64,000 bases of DNA from Flavobacterium ajazii (GTDB lineage: Bacteria > Bacteroidota > Bacteroidia > Flavobacteriales > Flavobacteriaceae), in contig NZ_JAAEHL010000001.1 of NCBI RefSeq assembly GCF_010614725.1, positions 558,001 to 622,000 of the forward strand, given 5' to 3'. A program made the translations under genes and the position numbers. Under the pieces are notes generated by a model. It was given only the letters and a program-made list of their open reading frames with translations. It searched no databases and was not told the origin of the DNA. The first letter of the stretch is position 1; each line of letters starts with the position of its first letter. Shown here in pieces: positions 36,959 to 46,462 of this stretch.

Positions 36959-38359
36959 TTATTTCCATCCACCGCCTAATGCTCTGTACAAATCAACAAC
37001 AGCCTGCAGTTTCTGCAAATTATCGTTTACCCCGCTCAATTGAGCTGCTAAAAGGTTTTGTTCTGAAGTTAATACATCAGTATAATTTGTGGCTGAACTG
37101 TATTCTAAAAGCTGTTTAGTATAATCAACAGCTTTGATTAAAGCTTCAATTTGTTTAGTTCTCGAATCTTCTTTTTCTACCGCCATTTGATATGTATACA
37201 ATGCATTTGAAACTTCCTGTCCGGCCGTTAATAAACTTTGCTGAAAGTTATTATACGCCTGTAATTGCTGAGACTGGGCAGTTGTCAATCGCATTTTATT
37301 AACTCCCTGATTGAATAACGGCTGCGTTAACCCTCCAATTATCGAATAGAAAATAGAATTCGTAAAAAAGTCTTTTAGTTCCAAATTCGAAAAACCACCG
37401 CTTGCAGTAAGCGTCAGACTTGGGTAAAAATAAGTCTTAGCCAGATTAGTCGATTCGAAGGCTACTCTGAAATTAAATTCGGCCTGACGCACATCCGGAC
37501 GATTTTGTAATAATTGTGAAGGCATACCGATGGCAAGATTTTCAGGAATAATCTGTGTTCCTAAAATTCCTCTGTCAATTGTCCCCGGAGCCTGTCCTAA
37601 TAAAATATTGATGGCGTTTTCAGTTTCACGAATACTTTGTTTTAAATCCGGAATCAAAACTTCTGCTGCATGCTGATTGGCTTCGCTTTGTACAACTGCC
37701 GCACCTGTTACGATTGCTCCTTCTTTTAAATCTTTAATAGTTTCAACATTTTTGATACGGCTTTCTAATGTTTCCTGAGTTATAACCAATTGTCTGTCAT
37801 AAGCCAATAAACGGAAATAGTTATTAGCAATATCTGAAATCAACTGCGTCTGAACCGCTTGTTTTGCAGCATCCGATGCTAAATAAGTTGCCAGAGCCGC
37901 TCTTTTAGAACTGCTCAGTTTTCCCCAAATATCTGCTTCCCAGGAAGTACTTAAACCTAATTTATAGGTTGTTGTTAAAGTATTTATATTCGCTCCTCCA
38001 AAATTCAATGAAGCTTCTGACTGTTTCGAATGTGTTGTACTGGCATCTAATTGTAAAGTAGGATAATAGGCTAATTTACTCTGACGCAACGAAGCTTGTG
38101 CCTGAATAATATTCTCAATAGCATTTTTCAAATTAAGATTGTTATCTAATCCTTTTTGAATCAATGCATTTAATTTTTCATCTTTAAAAACACTTTGCCA
38201 CGGCATATCAGCAATCGTAGTCGAATCGGCGGAAGCCTGATCTCTGTATAACTGGTCTGTTTTTAAAGTTTTGGGACGTTCGTATTTTTGGGTAACGCAT
38301 GCACTCAGAAGTACGGCTGTCATTACCATCAAAATATATTTATTTGAACTATTTGTCAT
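36959..38359 (-). CDS. Outer-membrane efflux channel lipoprotein (NodT/TolC family)
   Basis: A 466-residue lipoprotein (Cys21, LLSACVTQKY). It has two internally similar halves of long helices typical of the OEP fold, with the family motifs LPWQSVFKDEKLNALI-like start, GLSTSWEADIWGKLSS and RPDVRQAEFNFRVA. It forms the outer-membrane exit duct of the tripartite pump encoded upstream. It starts 17 bp after the RND gene and ends at a strong terminator. Confidence 0.93.
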   Translation of the reverse strand: MTNSSNKYILMVMTAVLLSACVTQKYERPKTLKTDQLYRDQASADSTTIADMPWQSVFKDEKLNALIQKGLDNNLNLKNAIENIIQAQASLRQSKLAYYPTLQLDASTTHSKQSEASLNFGGANINTLTTTYKLGLSTSWEADIWGKLSSSKRAALATYLASDAAKQAVQTQLISDIANNYFRLLAYDRQLVITQETLESRIKNVETIKDLKEGAIVTGAAVVQSEANQHAAEVLIPDLKQSIRETENAINILLGQAPGTIDRGILGTQIIPENLAIGMPSQLLQNRPDVRQAEFNFRVAFESTNLAKTYFYPSLTLTASGGFSNLELKDFFTNSIFYSIIGGLTQPLFNQGVNKMRLTTAQSQQLQAYNNFQQSLLTAGQEVSNALYTYQMAVEKEDSRTKQIEALIKAVDYTKQLLEYSSATNYTDVLTSEQNLLAAQLSGVNDNLQKLQAVVDLYRALGGGWK

Positions 38360-38376
38360 TTCTTTTGAATTAAATT

Positions 38377-41300
38377 TTACTCTTTGTGAGCTTCTATTAA
38401 ATGAATTTCTTCCTCATCATCTTCATCATCATAACCGTCCTTTGCCGGTCCACTCACCTTTTCCTGTAAAGTCTGGAAAATGATAAACAAAACCGGAATC
38501 ACAAAAACTCCTAAAATGGTTCCGATTAACATTCCTCCAACAGCTCCGGTTCCAATTGATTTATTTCCTACAGCTCCTGCTCCTGTGGCGAACATCAAAG
38601 GAACAAGTCCGAGGATAAAGGCAAATGAAGTCATCAAAATTGGTCGTAAACGTGCCACGGCTCCTTCAATTGCAGCCTGAACAATCGGTAATCCTTTTCG
38701 TCTTCTGTCTAAAGCAAATTCGACAATCAGAATACCGTTCTTCGCCAGAAGTCCGATTAACATGATTAAGGAAATCTGCAGGTAAATATTACTGTTCAGT
38801 TTGAAAATAATCGAGAATAAATAGGCTCCTGCCAATCCAAACGGAATTGAGAATAATACCGCAAAAGGCAAAATGTAACTCTCATATTGTGCACTCAGTA
38901 AGAAGTAAACGAATACCAGACACAATATGAAAATAAATATTGTTTCACTTCCTGAAGCCAGTTCTTCACGCGTTAGACCTGAGAACTCATAACCATAACC
39001 AGCCGGAAGGTTTTCTGCTGCTACTTCCTGAATTGCTTTAATTGCATCCCCAGAACTGTAACCCGGTTTTGGCGCTCCCGTAATGGAAATAGAGGTAAAT
39101 AAGTTAAATCTCGAAATAGACTCCGGTCCAAAAACTCTGGTCATGTTTACAAACTCCGTAATCGGTGCCATATTTCCTGCACTGTTACGAACAAAGATTT
39201 TATTCAGCCCCTGAGTATTGGTTCTAAACTCCGGAGAAGCCTGAATCATAACACGGTATTGTTTTCCGAATTTATTAAAATTCGAAGCGTACAATCCTCC
39301 GTAATACCCCTGCATAGTTGACAGAATCGTATTTACTGAAACTCCTGCATCTTTCGCTTTCGCTAAATTAATATCCATCATATACTGAGGGAAACCAGGG
39401 TTAAATGGCGTTGTCGCATATTGAATTTCAGGACGCTCAGCTAATTTGGCTAAGAATTCATTATTGACTTTATAAAACTCAGCTGTTGTATGACCTCCTT
39501 TATCCTGCAATTGGAATTCAAATCCTCCACTTTGTCCAAATCCCTGAATCGTTGGTGGTGAAATAAAGAAGATATTTGCTTCACGGATTCCGCTTGTTTT
39601 GGCAAACAATTGTCCAATTACATCATCAACACTTAAATCACGTTCATCCCATGATTTCAATTTCACAATAACCATACTATAAGCACTACCTGCTCCGGCT
39701 GTAAAGTTTTGTCCTACGATACGGAGCGTATTTTTAACTCCCGGAATTGTTTTTGCAATACTGTCAACTCTTTTCGCAATTATATCAGAACGTTCCATAG
39801 AAGCTGATGGCGGTAAGCTGATGTTCGCAAAAACAGTTCCCTGATCTTCCGAAGGAACGAACGCAGACGGCGTAGTTTTCATCATATAAACTAATGCTAT
39901 ACCTGCAATCACAATAGAAGCCAAAGCAATCCATTTTTTTACGGAAAGAAAACTTACTGATCGTTTATATCTTTCGGTAACGTTATCAAATGCAACGTTA
40001 AATGAAGTGTAAAACCGCTGTAAATAACTTTTGTGTTTATGATCATCTGCATGAGGTTTCAATAAAAGCGCACACAAAGCCGGACTCAGCGTCAAAGCAT
40101 TTACTGCCGAAAGGATAATCGCAACCGCCAGTGTAATACCAAATTGTTTGTAAAAAACCCCTGTTGATCCATTGATAAAAGTTACCGGAATAAATACGGC
40201 AGCCATTACAAGTGTAATCGAAATAATTGCTCCGGAAATTTCATCCATTGCATGAATTGTCGCTTTTTTAGCCGATCTATAACCGTGATCCAGTTTGGCA
40301 TGCACCGCCTCGACAACCACAATCGCATCATCAACCACAATACCAATGGCAAGAACCATTGCAAAAAGCGTCAAAAGATTAATCGTAAAACCGAATAAAT
40401 TCAGGAAGAAAAATGTTCCCACAATCGCAACCGGAACCGCAATGGCTGGAATCAAAGTTGATCTGAAATCCTGAAGAAAAATAAATACTACAATGAAAAC
40501 CAATATAAAAGCTTCGATCAAGGTATGGATTACTTTCTCAATCGAAGCATCCAGATTTTCGTTAACATCTACCATGATGGTATATTTCATTCCTTTTGGA
40601 AAACTCTTCGCCGCTTCTTCAATCAATTTTTTAGAATTGATAATTACGTCACGTGCATTCGATCCAGGGGTCTGACTAATAGCCATAGCCGCCGATTCTA
40701 CTCCGTTTGTTTTAATTGTTGAAGAATAACTTAAAGATCCTAACTCCACTTTAGCCACATCTTTAAGTCTCAGCATCTGTCCATTTCCAACAGATTTGAT
40801 TACGATATCTTCAAATTCTTTGGCACTGGTCAGACGACCTTTGTATTTTATTACATATTGGAAAGCCTGATTGCCGTTTTCTCCAAATTTACCTGGCGCT
40901 GCTTCGATATTTTGTTCAGCCAAAGCTGCTGAAATATCACTCGGAATCAATTTATATTGCTGCATTACATCCGGTTTCAGCCAGATTCTCATAGAATAAT
41001 CTTTTGAACCAAAAACGGTTACATCTCCTACTCCAACTACACGCTGAATCTGAGGCACTAAGTTAATTTTAGCGTAATTTTGAAGAAACGTCTGATCGTA
41101 CGCTTTGTCATCACTATACAAAGAGAAAATCAATAAGTTACTACTCTGACTTTTGGTTACTGTAACCCCCGCCTGAGTAACCTCTGAAGGTAATAAACTT
41201 GTTGCTCTGGAAACCCTATTCTGAACGTTTACCGCTGCCAAATCAGGATTTGTACCTACTTTAAAATAGATTTTTATTGAGGCATTCCCGTCGTTTGTTG

Positions 41301-41544
41301 CTGTAGAAGTCATGTAAGTCATGTTTTCTACACCATTGATTTGCTCTTCCAGTGGAATCACAATACTTTTCAGTACCACATCAGCGTTGGCCCCTGTATA
41401 ACTTGCCGAAACATTTACAGTTGGCGGCGCAATATCCGGATACTGCGATATAGGTAGCTCAATTAGGCCTAAAACACCTAAAATAACGATAATAACAGAT
41501 ATTACCGTCGAGAGTACAGGTCGTTGTATAAATTTTTTAAACAT
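38377..41544 (-). CDS. RND multidrug efflux pump, HAE1/AcrB type
   Basis: A 1055-residue inner-membrane transporter with the standard layout of two repeats of six membrane helices and two large periplasmic loops. The proton-relay Asp pair is in GIVVDDAIVVVEAVH of TM4; other motifs are FIQRPVLSTVISVIIVILG-like TM1, SMERSD, and GLLAKNGILIVEFA in TM10. The C-terminus is acidic (DDEDDEEE). It exports hydrophobic or amphiphilic compounds from the periplasm. It is the middle gene of an adaptor-pump-channel operon divergent from a LytS/LytTR pair. Confidence 0.95.
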   Translation of the reverse strand: MFKKFIQRPVLSTVISVIIVILGVLGLIELPISQYPDIAPPTVNVSASYTGANADVVLKSIVIPLEEQINGVENMTYMTSTATNDGNASIKIYFKVGTNPDLAAVNVQNRVSRATSLLPSEVTQAGVTVTKSQSSNLLIFSLYSDDKAYDQTFLQNYAKINLVPQIQRVVGVGDVTVFGSKDYSMRIWLKPDVMQQYKLIPSDISAALAEQNIEAAPGKFGENGNQAFQYVIKYKGRLTSAKEFEDIVIKSVGNGQMLRLKDVAKVELGSLSYSSTIKTNGVESAAMAISQTPGSNARDVIINSKKLIEEAAKSFPKGMKYTIMVDVNENLDASIEKVIHTLIEAFILVFIVVFIFLQDFRSTLIPAIAVPVAIVGTFFFLNLFGFTINLLTLFAMVLAIGIVVDDAIVVVEAVHAKLDHGYRSAKKATIHAMDEISGAIISITLVMAAVFIPVTFINGSTGVFYKQFGITLAVAIILSAVNALTLSPALCALLLKPHADDHKHKSYLQRFYTSFNVAFDNVTERYKRSVSFLSVKKWIALASIVIAGIALVYMMKTTPSAFVPSEDQGTVFANISLPPSASMERSDIIAKRVDSIAKTIPGVKNTLRIVGQNFTAGAGSAYSMVIVKLKSWDERDLSVDDVIGQLFAKTSGIREANIFFISPPTIQGFGQSGGFEFQLQDKGGHTTAEFYKVNNEFLAKLAERPEIQYATTPFNPGFPQYMMDINLAKAKDAGVSVNTILSTMQGYYGGLYASNFNKFGKQYRVMIQASPEFRTNTQGLNKIFVRNSAGNMAPITEFVNMTRVFGPESISRFNLFTSISITGAPKPGYSSGDAIKAIQEVAAENLPAGYGYEFSGLTREELASGSETIFIFILCLVFVYFLLSAQYESYILPFAVLFSIPFGLAGAYLFSIIFKLNSNIYLQISLIMLIGLLAKNGILIVEFALDRRRKGLPIVQAAIEGAVARLRPILMTSFAFILGLVPLMFATGAGAVGNKSIGTGAVGGMLIGTILGVFVIPVLFIIFQTLQEKVSGPAKDGYDDEDDEEEIHLIEAHKE

Positions 41545-41550
41545 GTGTTT

Positions 41551-42714
41551 TTATTTTAAATCTGCGTAAACCGTTTCTGCATTTTGATTTTGAGCCTTAA
41601 TTTCTGTTCCGTCTTTTAGTGTTGCCACACCTTCCAGAACGATTTGATCTCCTGCTTTCAAACCATCTGTAACTACATAGTAATTTCCGGCATTGTTATC
41701 TAAAATCGAAATATTTGTGCTTTTTGTTTTACCATCTTTTCCAACGACAACTGCAAATAATTTATCCTGAAGTTCATAAGTAGCACTTTGTGGAATAATC
41801 AAAGCATCTTTTACTTCATTTGGAATTCGAACCGTAGTGCTGCTTCCGCTTCTGATAATACTTCTTGGATTTGCAAAACGCGCTCTAAAAGTAACTGAAC
41901 CCGTTTCTGTATTGATTAATCCGTTTACGGTTTCAACACGCCCTTTTTCCGAATAAGCTGAACCGTCAGAAAGCACAAGGGAAACCGCAGGCATATTTTG
42001 AATTTTTTGAGCCAAAGTCACTCCAGGAGCTTTGCTTTGTGTAAAGTCTAAAAGTTTCTTTTCATTGATAGCGAAGTAAGCATAGACATTTCCAATACTC
42101 GAAACCGTAGTCAATGCTTCAGCTGTGTTTGAACCAACCAAACTTCCTAAACGAAACGGGATTGAACCTACAACTCCGTTTACCGGACTTGTAACTGTTG
42201 TATAACCTAAATTGGTTTTGGCATTCACCAGACTTGCATTTGCCTGAGCCAATGTAGCCATAGCTGATTCATAAGTATATTGTGCCGACTCTAAATCGTA
42301 TTTACTAATAATTCCTTTTTCTACCAAAGGTCTCACTTTATTAACTGCCAGCTTTGCAGCACTAACTTCTGCCTGAGCACTTTTAATACTTGCTGCAGCT
42401 GTACGAACCTGCTGCTCATATTCGGGAGCACTGATTTTAAACAAAGGCTGACCTGCTTTTACCACTGCTCCTTCATCTACAAATATTTTATCGATATAAC
42501 CCTCAACCCTTGGACGGATTTCTATGTTCTGCTGTCCCTGAATACTCGCAGGATAATCGCTGTATAAAGTGGCAGATTCCGGCTGTAATGTCAGCGTTTT
42601 ATACTCTTTAATCTGTGGCGCTCCACCGGCCTGAGCCGATTTATCATCTTTCTTACCGCATGAAACGATAATAAGAGACACTGCTAAAATACTTAAAAAT
42701 GATTGCTTATTCAT
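41551..42714 (-). CDS. RND efflux periplasmic adaptor (membrane fusion protein)
   Basis: A 387-residue lipoprotein (Cys19) from ATG 42712-42714; an upstream TTG adds two residues. The MFP domains are in order: barrel-sandwich hybrid half with RVEGYIDKIFVDEGAVVKAGQ, alpha-helical hairpin (about 95-160), the second half with VTSPVNGVVG, beta-barrel and membrane-proximal domain (GLKAGDQIVLEG). It links the RND pump and the outer-membrane channel. It is the first gene of the efflux operon. Confidence 0.93.
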   Translation of the reverse strand: MNKQSFLSILAVSLIIVSCGKKDDKSAQAGGAPQIKEYKTLTLQPESATLYSDYPASIQGQQNIEIRPRVEGYIDKIFVDEGAVVKAGQPLFKISAPEYEQQVRTAAASIKSAQAEVSAAKLAVNKVRPLVEKGIISKYDLESAQYTYESAMATLAQANASLVNAKTNLGYTTVTSPVNGVVGSIPFRLGSLVGSNTAEALTTVSSIGNVYAYFAINEKKLLDFTQSKAPGVTLAQKIQNMPAVSLVLSDGSAYSEKGRVETVNGLINTETGSVTFRARFANPRSIIRSGSSTTVRIPNEVKDALIIPQSATYELQDKLFAVVVGKDGKTKSTNISILDNNAGNYYVVTDGLKAGDQIVLEGVATLKDGTEIKAQNQNAETVYADLK

Positions 42715-42761
42715 TGTCAAAAATGTGTAATTATCTATTTATTTCTAAGCAAAAGAACTAA

Positions 42762-42946
42762 AATAGAATACACAAAAAATTTACAATAGACGAACAGCAA
42801 AAGACAATCGATAGAGATATCCTCACACCCGATGGATATTTTACAAAAATTAAACAAGCGTTTAATTTAGATGTTATCGGCTCTAAAATGGTTTTTAAAG
42901 ACTCAAACCCTATTTTGGGCGATTGGTTAATTATTGTATTTAAATA
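42762..42946 (+). pseudogene. Possible gene remnant or small ORF without ATG start
   Basis: An open frame of about 61 codons ends at TAA 42944-42946 and has protein-like composition (for example KFTIDEQQKTIDRDIL, LTPDGYF, then SNPILGDWLIIVF). No ATG precedes the conserved-looking part; in the same frame an ATG at 42723 is separated from it by a stop at 42759-42761. It ends 36 bp before the kinase gene. It may be the tail of a decayed gene, a small gene with a rare start, or chance. I do not recognise a family. Confidence 0.4.
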
Positions 42947-42982
42947 AAATGTAATATTGCCTTCAAATAACGACAATTCATT

Positions 42983-44026
42983 ATGGCAACAAACATTTAC
43001 AGGCCTTATTTATTTACCGGAATCCATATTCTTGGCTGGTTATTATTGGGATTTATTATGCTGTTTTACATCCCTTTAACCTGGAATGTAGTACTTCCTG
43101 GCGTGTTTTGGTTATGGCAGATGATTATTTTGTTTCTGCTCATTATTGTTTTTTATTCTAATGCAAAAATCATCGTACCGAAAACCATTATTAGAGACAA
43201 TACTTCGCCATTTTTGGTTTGGGCATTTCTTACGGTTTTTGCCATGCAGCTTATCGCTTACTTTTATACTTCGCAAACTGATCTTCATACTAAAGTGAGT
43301 TTGGTTTTAGGATTTAAAAAATACCGAAATCCTTATTTTGATAACTATGTTTTAATGTTGACTTTACTGGTTTTGGGGATCAGTACGAGCTGGGCGATGT
43401 TGCAATACTGGCAAAAAGCTGCACAGCATAAACAAAAACTGGAACAGGATAAAACAGTAGCCGAACTGGCAATGCTGAAAGCGCAGATTAATCCGCACTT
43501 TTTTTTTAATTCGCTAAATAGTATCTATTCGCTTACTTATACTGATATCGAAGATTCCAGAAATGCGCTTCATACTTTAAGCCGAATGATGCGATACCTG
43601 CTTTACAGTACAGAAGAAACTACGACATTACTTAAAGAAGCTGATTTTATGAAGGATTTCATAGCACTAATGAAACTTCGCGCCAATAGCAAATTAACCA
43701 TTACAACAGACATTCCCGAAAAAATACACGATTATCCAATTGTTCCGATGTTATTATTACCTTTAGTAGAAAATGCATTTAAACACGGAATTCATGCGAC
43801 TGACAAAAGTGAAATTCATATCAAACTCAGACAGAACGTTAGCAATCTTGAATTTGAGGTAGAAAATACGTATTTCGAAAAATCGGCTGTATCAGACGTA
43901 GGCGGAATCGGTTTAACGAATACCAAACGAAGACTTCACTTAATTTATCCGCACAAGCATACCTTAGAAGCCGGTATTGCTGCAAATGGTAAATACAATG
44001 TAACACTGAAATTAAATTTAGCATAA
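42983..44026 (+). CDS. LytS-type sensor histidine kinase near the efflux operon
   Basis: A 347-residue kinase with four hydrophobic helices (about 12-34, 42-60, 77-95, 122-142) and no large extracytoplasmic loop. Motif AQINPHFFFNSLNS places the phospho-His at 172; the ATPase part has LLPLVENAFKHG and GIGLTNTKRRLHLIY. The LytTR regulator starts 2 bp after its stop. The pair is divergent from the RND operon and a likely regulator of it. Confidence 0.93.
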   Translation: MATNIYRPYLFTGIHILGWLLLGFIMLFYIPLTWNVVLPGVFWLWQMIILFLLIIVFYSNAKIIVPKTIIRDNTSPFLVWAFLTVFAMQLIAYFYTSQTDLHTKVSLVLGFKKYRNPYFDNYVLMLTLLVLGISTSWAMLQYWQKAAQHKQKLEQDKTVAELAMLKAQINPHFFFNSLNSIYSLTYTDIEDSRNALHTLSRMMRYLLYSTEETTTLLKEADFMKDFIALMKLRANSKLTITTDIPEKIHDYPIVPMLLLPLVENAFKHGIHATDKSEIHIKLRQNVSNLEFEVENTYFEKSAVSDVGGIGLTNTKRRLHLIYPHKHTLEAGIAANGKYNVTLKLNLA

Positions 44027-44028
44027 TC

Positions 44029-44757
44029 ATGGTATTAAAATGTATAGCAGTCGATGACGAACCTCTCGCATTAAAACTCGTAGAAACTTTTATTGGCCAG
44101 ACTCCTTTTCTTGAACTGGCGGCAAGCTGTGATAATGCCGTTGAAGCAATGAGTTTAATTCGCGAAAAACAACCCGATCTTGTCTTTCTCGATATCAATA
44201 TGCCCAATCTTACCGGAATGGAGCTCGCAAGACTTTTACAGGAACATCAGGGACCAACACCAAAAATCGTTTTTACAACAGCATACAACCATTATGCAAT
44301 AGAAGGTTATAAAGTTAATGCTGTCGATTATCTCTTAAAACCTTTTAGTTACGAAGAGTTTTTACGGGCTGCCAATAAGGTACTCCAAATATCCGAAGAG
44401 GCTTCAAATCACTACCAGCCCATTGCTGCAGATGATGAGTTTTTTTTCTTAAAAGTTGAATATCAGTGGGTACGAATTTCTTTGAAAGATGTTCTATATA
44501 TCGAAAGTTTAAAAGACTATGTAAAGGTGCATCTTATTGATTCTCAAAAAACTGTCCTTTCTCTTATTTCATTAAAAGCATTAGAAGAAAAATTACCATC
44601 GGCAAAATTTATGCGAATTCACCGGTCATTTATTGTCTCACTTGACAAAATAAATGCCATCACTAAAAATTCTATTTTAATTGGAAAAACAGAAATTACG
44701 GTTGGTGAGCAATACAAAGAAGCCTTTAAAACCATTGTTGACAGATGGTTAAAATAA
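44029..44757 (+). CDS. LytTR-family response regulator near the efflux operon
   Basis: A 242-residue regulator: receiver with acidic DDE at 9-11, Asp55 in VFLDINMPN and Lys104 in DYLLKP; LytTR DNA-binding domain at about 138-240 with FMRIHRSFIVSLDKI. It is transcribed with the kinase just upstream and with a small DUF3861 gene 18 bp downstream. Control of the divergent efflux operon is inferred from position only; I did not find a clear direct repeat of LytTR type in the intergenic region. Confidence 0.93.
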   Translation: MVLKCIAVDDEPLALKLVETFIGQTPFLELAASCDNAVEAMSLIREKQPDLVFLDINMPNLTGMELARLLQEHQGPTPKIVFTTAYNHYAIEGYKVNAVDYLLKPFSYEEFLRAANKVLQISEEASNHYQPIAADDEFFFLKVEYQWVRISLKDVLYIESLKDYVKVHLIDSQKTVLSLISLKALEEKLPSAKFMRIHRSFIVSLDKINAITKNSILIGKTEITVGEQYKEAFKTIVDRWLK

Positions 44758-44775
44758 AAACAGAATTAGATTATC

Positions 44776-45069
44776 ATGGAAAAAAGATCAAACAAATATT
44801 ACCTGACTTTAAGTCTTAAGGAATATGCAAATGGCGAAACAGAACCCGCAAAAGAACTAGGAATAGAATTTAGCAATCATGATGAAATTTTTGGAATCAT
44901 TCAAAGAATGAAAGACAAAAATTTATTTGACGATCCATCTGAAGCAACTCAGTTTGCAATTGGACTAAAATTATTCAGCGAAATAAAACTTAAATACCGT
45001 AAAAATCCTTTATTTGATGAGTTAAACGAAGTTTTTCCGGTCTTTATGAAAAAACTGAAAAGTTTATAA
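44776..45069 (+). CDS. DUF3861 family small protein
   Basis: A 97-residue soluble protein. The pattern matches DUF3861: a basic start (MEKRSNKYYLTLSLKEY), a central NHDEIFGIIQRM, GLKLFSEIKLKYRKNPLF and the tail FPVFMKKLK. No function is established for the family. It is the last gene of the LytS/LytTR transcript and is followed by a strong terminator. Confidence 0.85.
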   Translation: MEKRSNKYYLTLSLKEYANGETEPAKELGIEFSNHDEIFGIIQRMKDKNLFDDPSEATQFAIGLKLFSEIKLKYRKNPLFDELNEVFPVFMKKLKSL

Positions 45070-45076
45070 AAAACAA

Positions 45077-45101
45077 AAGCGCTTCGATTATCGAGGCGCT
45101 T
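45077..45101. terminator. Bidirectional terminator between DUF3861 and a thioredoxin-fold gene
   Basis: The stem AAGCGC/GCGCTT extends through a G:T pair and TCGA/TCGA to a 3-nt loop (45077-45101). T-rich TATTTTT follows on the plus strand and an A-rich run precedes it, so it serves both convergent genes. Confidence 0.88.
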
Positions 45102-45124
45102 TATTTTTAGAGGCTAACTTAAAA

Positions 45125-45736
45125 TTAAGCTTTAGCTTTTCTCTTTACTGTACAGCCAATTTCTTTTGTCTGAGTGATAGCAGGTTTTTGATTGTTTTTT
45201 AATGAAGCAATAACATCTTCGGCATATTTTACTTTTTCAGTTTTAGTACCTTCCGGATCATTATCGATTGCTCCTACATATTCAACAACATTTCCTTTTG
45301 AAGTTTTAGAAACGATAAAAATGTGTGGTGTACGTTTTGCACCAAATTGATCAGTCACTTTTTGTCCTGCATCAAATAAATAAGGGAAAGGGTATTTTTT
45401 TTGTTTTGCTAAATCCTGCATTTTAGCAAAAGTATCATCCGGCTGGGCTTCAGGATCATTTGGATTGATTGCGATTACCGGATATCCCTGAGGTCTGAAT
45501 TTATTATCTAAATCGATAATTCTCTGCTCATAAGCAACCGCATATGGGCATGTATTACAGGTAAATACAACAATAAATCCCTTTGCTTTTGGAAAACTTG
45601 CAAAAGAAACTTCTTTATTGTCTACATTTTTCAATTTGAAATCCGGTGCAGCATCTCCGGCTTTAAGAGTTGTCGTTTGTGCCTGAGAAAAGAAGGCAGA
45701 AAAAGCCAGCACCAATAAAATGATTATTTTTTTCAT
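45125..45736 (-). CDS. Secreted thioredoxin-fold protein (AhpC/TSA-like, CxxC)
   Basis: A 203-residue protein with a signal peptide ending at SQAQ (residue 20). The AhpC/TlpA-like fold starts with LKAGDAAPDFKLKNVD; the active-site motif is FTCNTCPYA with Cys60 and Cys63, and the cis-Pro is in KRTPHIF. The CNTCPY motif is typical of a Bacteroidota group of periplasmic redoxins. A third Cys near the end (EIGCTVKR) may take part in redox exchange. It is 11 bp after the next gene on the same strand, so the two redoxins form an operon. Confidence 0.9.
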   Translation of the reverse strand: MKKIIILLVLAFSAFFSQAQTTTLKAGDAAPDFKLKNVDNKEVSFASFPKAKGFIVVFTCNTCPYAVAYEQRIIDLDNKFRPQGYPVIAINPNDPEAQPDDTFAKMQDLAKQKKYPFPYLFDAGQKVTDQFGAKRTPHIFIVSKTSKGNVVEYVGAIDNDPEGTKTEKVKYAEDVIASLKNNQKPAITQTKEIGCTVKRKAKA

Positions 45737-45747
45737 AGTTAATAGAT

Positions 45748-46227
45748 TTACAGTTTTTTATATTCAGTTAATAATTGTTCGTAGGTAAATTCACTTTCGA
45801 CAAATTTTCGTTTGTCTCCTTTGATAAAAATAGTTGCCGGAATGCTTCCTGACCATGAAGGATCAATTCGATCAATATATTCCTGAGGACTGCTTTCATT
45901 CAGTAAAAAGACTTCATTTTTAAGGTTTTTTCTTTTTACGAAAGGCACTACGGCAGAACTCAGCTTTGATTTAAAATCTACACTAATCAGCAATACAACT
46001 AATTTGTCTGATTTATATTCTGCACCCAGTTTTTCAAAATGAGGTAATTCCTTAATACAAGGTGCACACCAGGTCGCCCAAAAGTTTACAACATAAGTAC
46101 TGTCTTTTCCGGTTTTTATCCTTTCATTCAGCTGATCAATATTTATAAGTTTTACATTTTGACTATAGGCCGTAAATGAAAAAGCCAGAAAAAGAAAAAC
46201 ATATATTGTAAAAACGTGTAATCTCAT
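45748..46227 (-). CDS. TlpA-like thiol-disulfide oxidoreductase
   Basis: A 159-residue protein with a signal peptide ending at AYSQ. The thioredoxin active site is NFWATWCAPC with Cys54 and Cys57; the cis-Pro is in SIPATIF. It would reduce periplasmic disulfides, for example in cytochrome maturation or protein quality control. It is the first gene of the two-redoxin operon; no cytochrome maturation gene is nearby. Confidence 0.9.
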   Translation of the reverse strand: MRLHVFTIYVFLFLAFSFTAYSQNVKLINIDQLNERIKTGKDSTYVVNFWATWCAPCIKELPHFEKLGAEYKSDKLVVLLISVDFKSKLSSAVVPFVKRKNLKNEVFLLNESSPQEYIDRIDPSWSGSIPATIFIKGDKRKFVESEFTYEQLLTEYKKL

Positions 46228-46462
46228 GAATTTTGAACTTTTATATTTTTTGTCTTACAAATATAAATTAATGAAGCTTTGCCTGTTGTTAATAAAAGTT
46301 AAATACAAAAAAATCTTTATAGAATCTAATAAGAATATTTAATCATTTAACTATGAGCACTTTATCTTATTTTTCTTAAATTTAACTGTCAAATATGGAG
46401 CTTAAATTTCCATTCACAAAACTCCTTTTTTTATTGTTTTTATCATTTATAAATTAGAAAAA

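Noticed and set aside
42758..42976. Minus-strand ORF of 72 codons in the kinase-efflux gap
   Set aside because: The plus-strand frame there has more protein-like composition; the minus frame looks like its shadow.
43839..44207. Minus-strand ORF of 122 codons
   Set aside because: It spans the kinase-regulator junction on the opposite strand, and both of those genes are certain.
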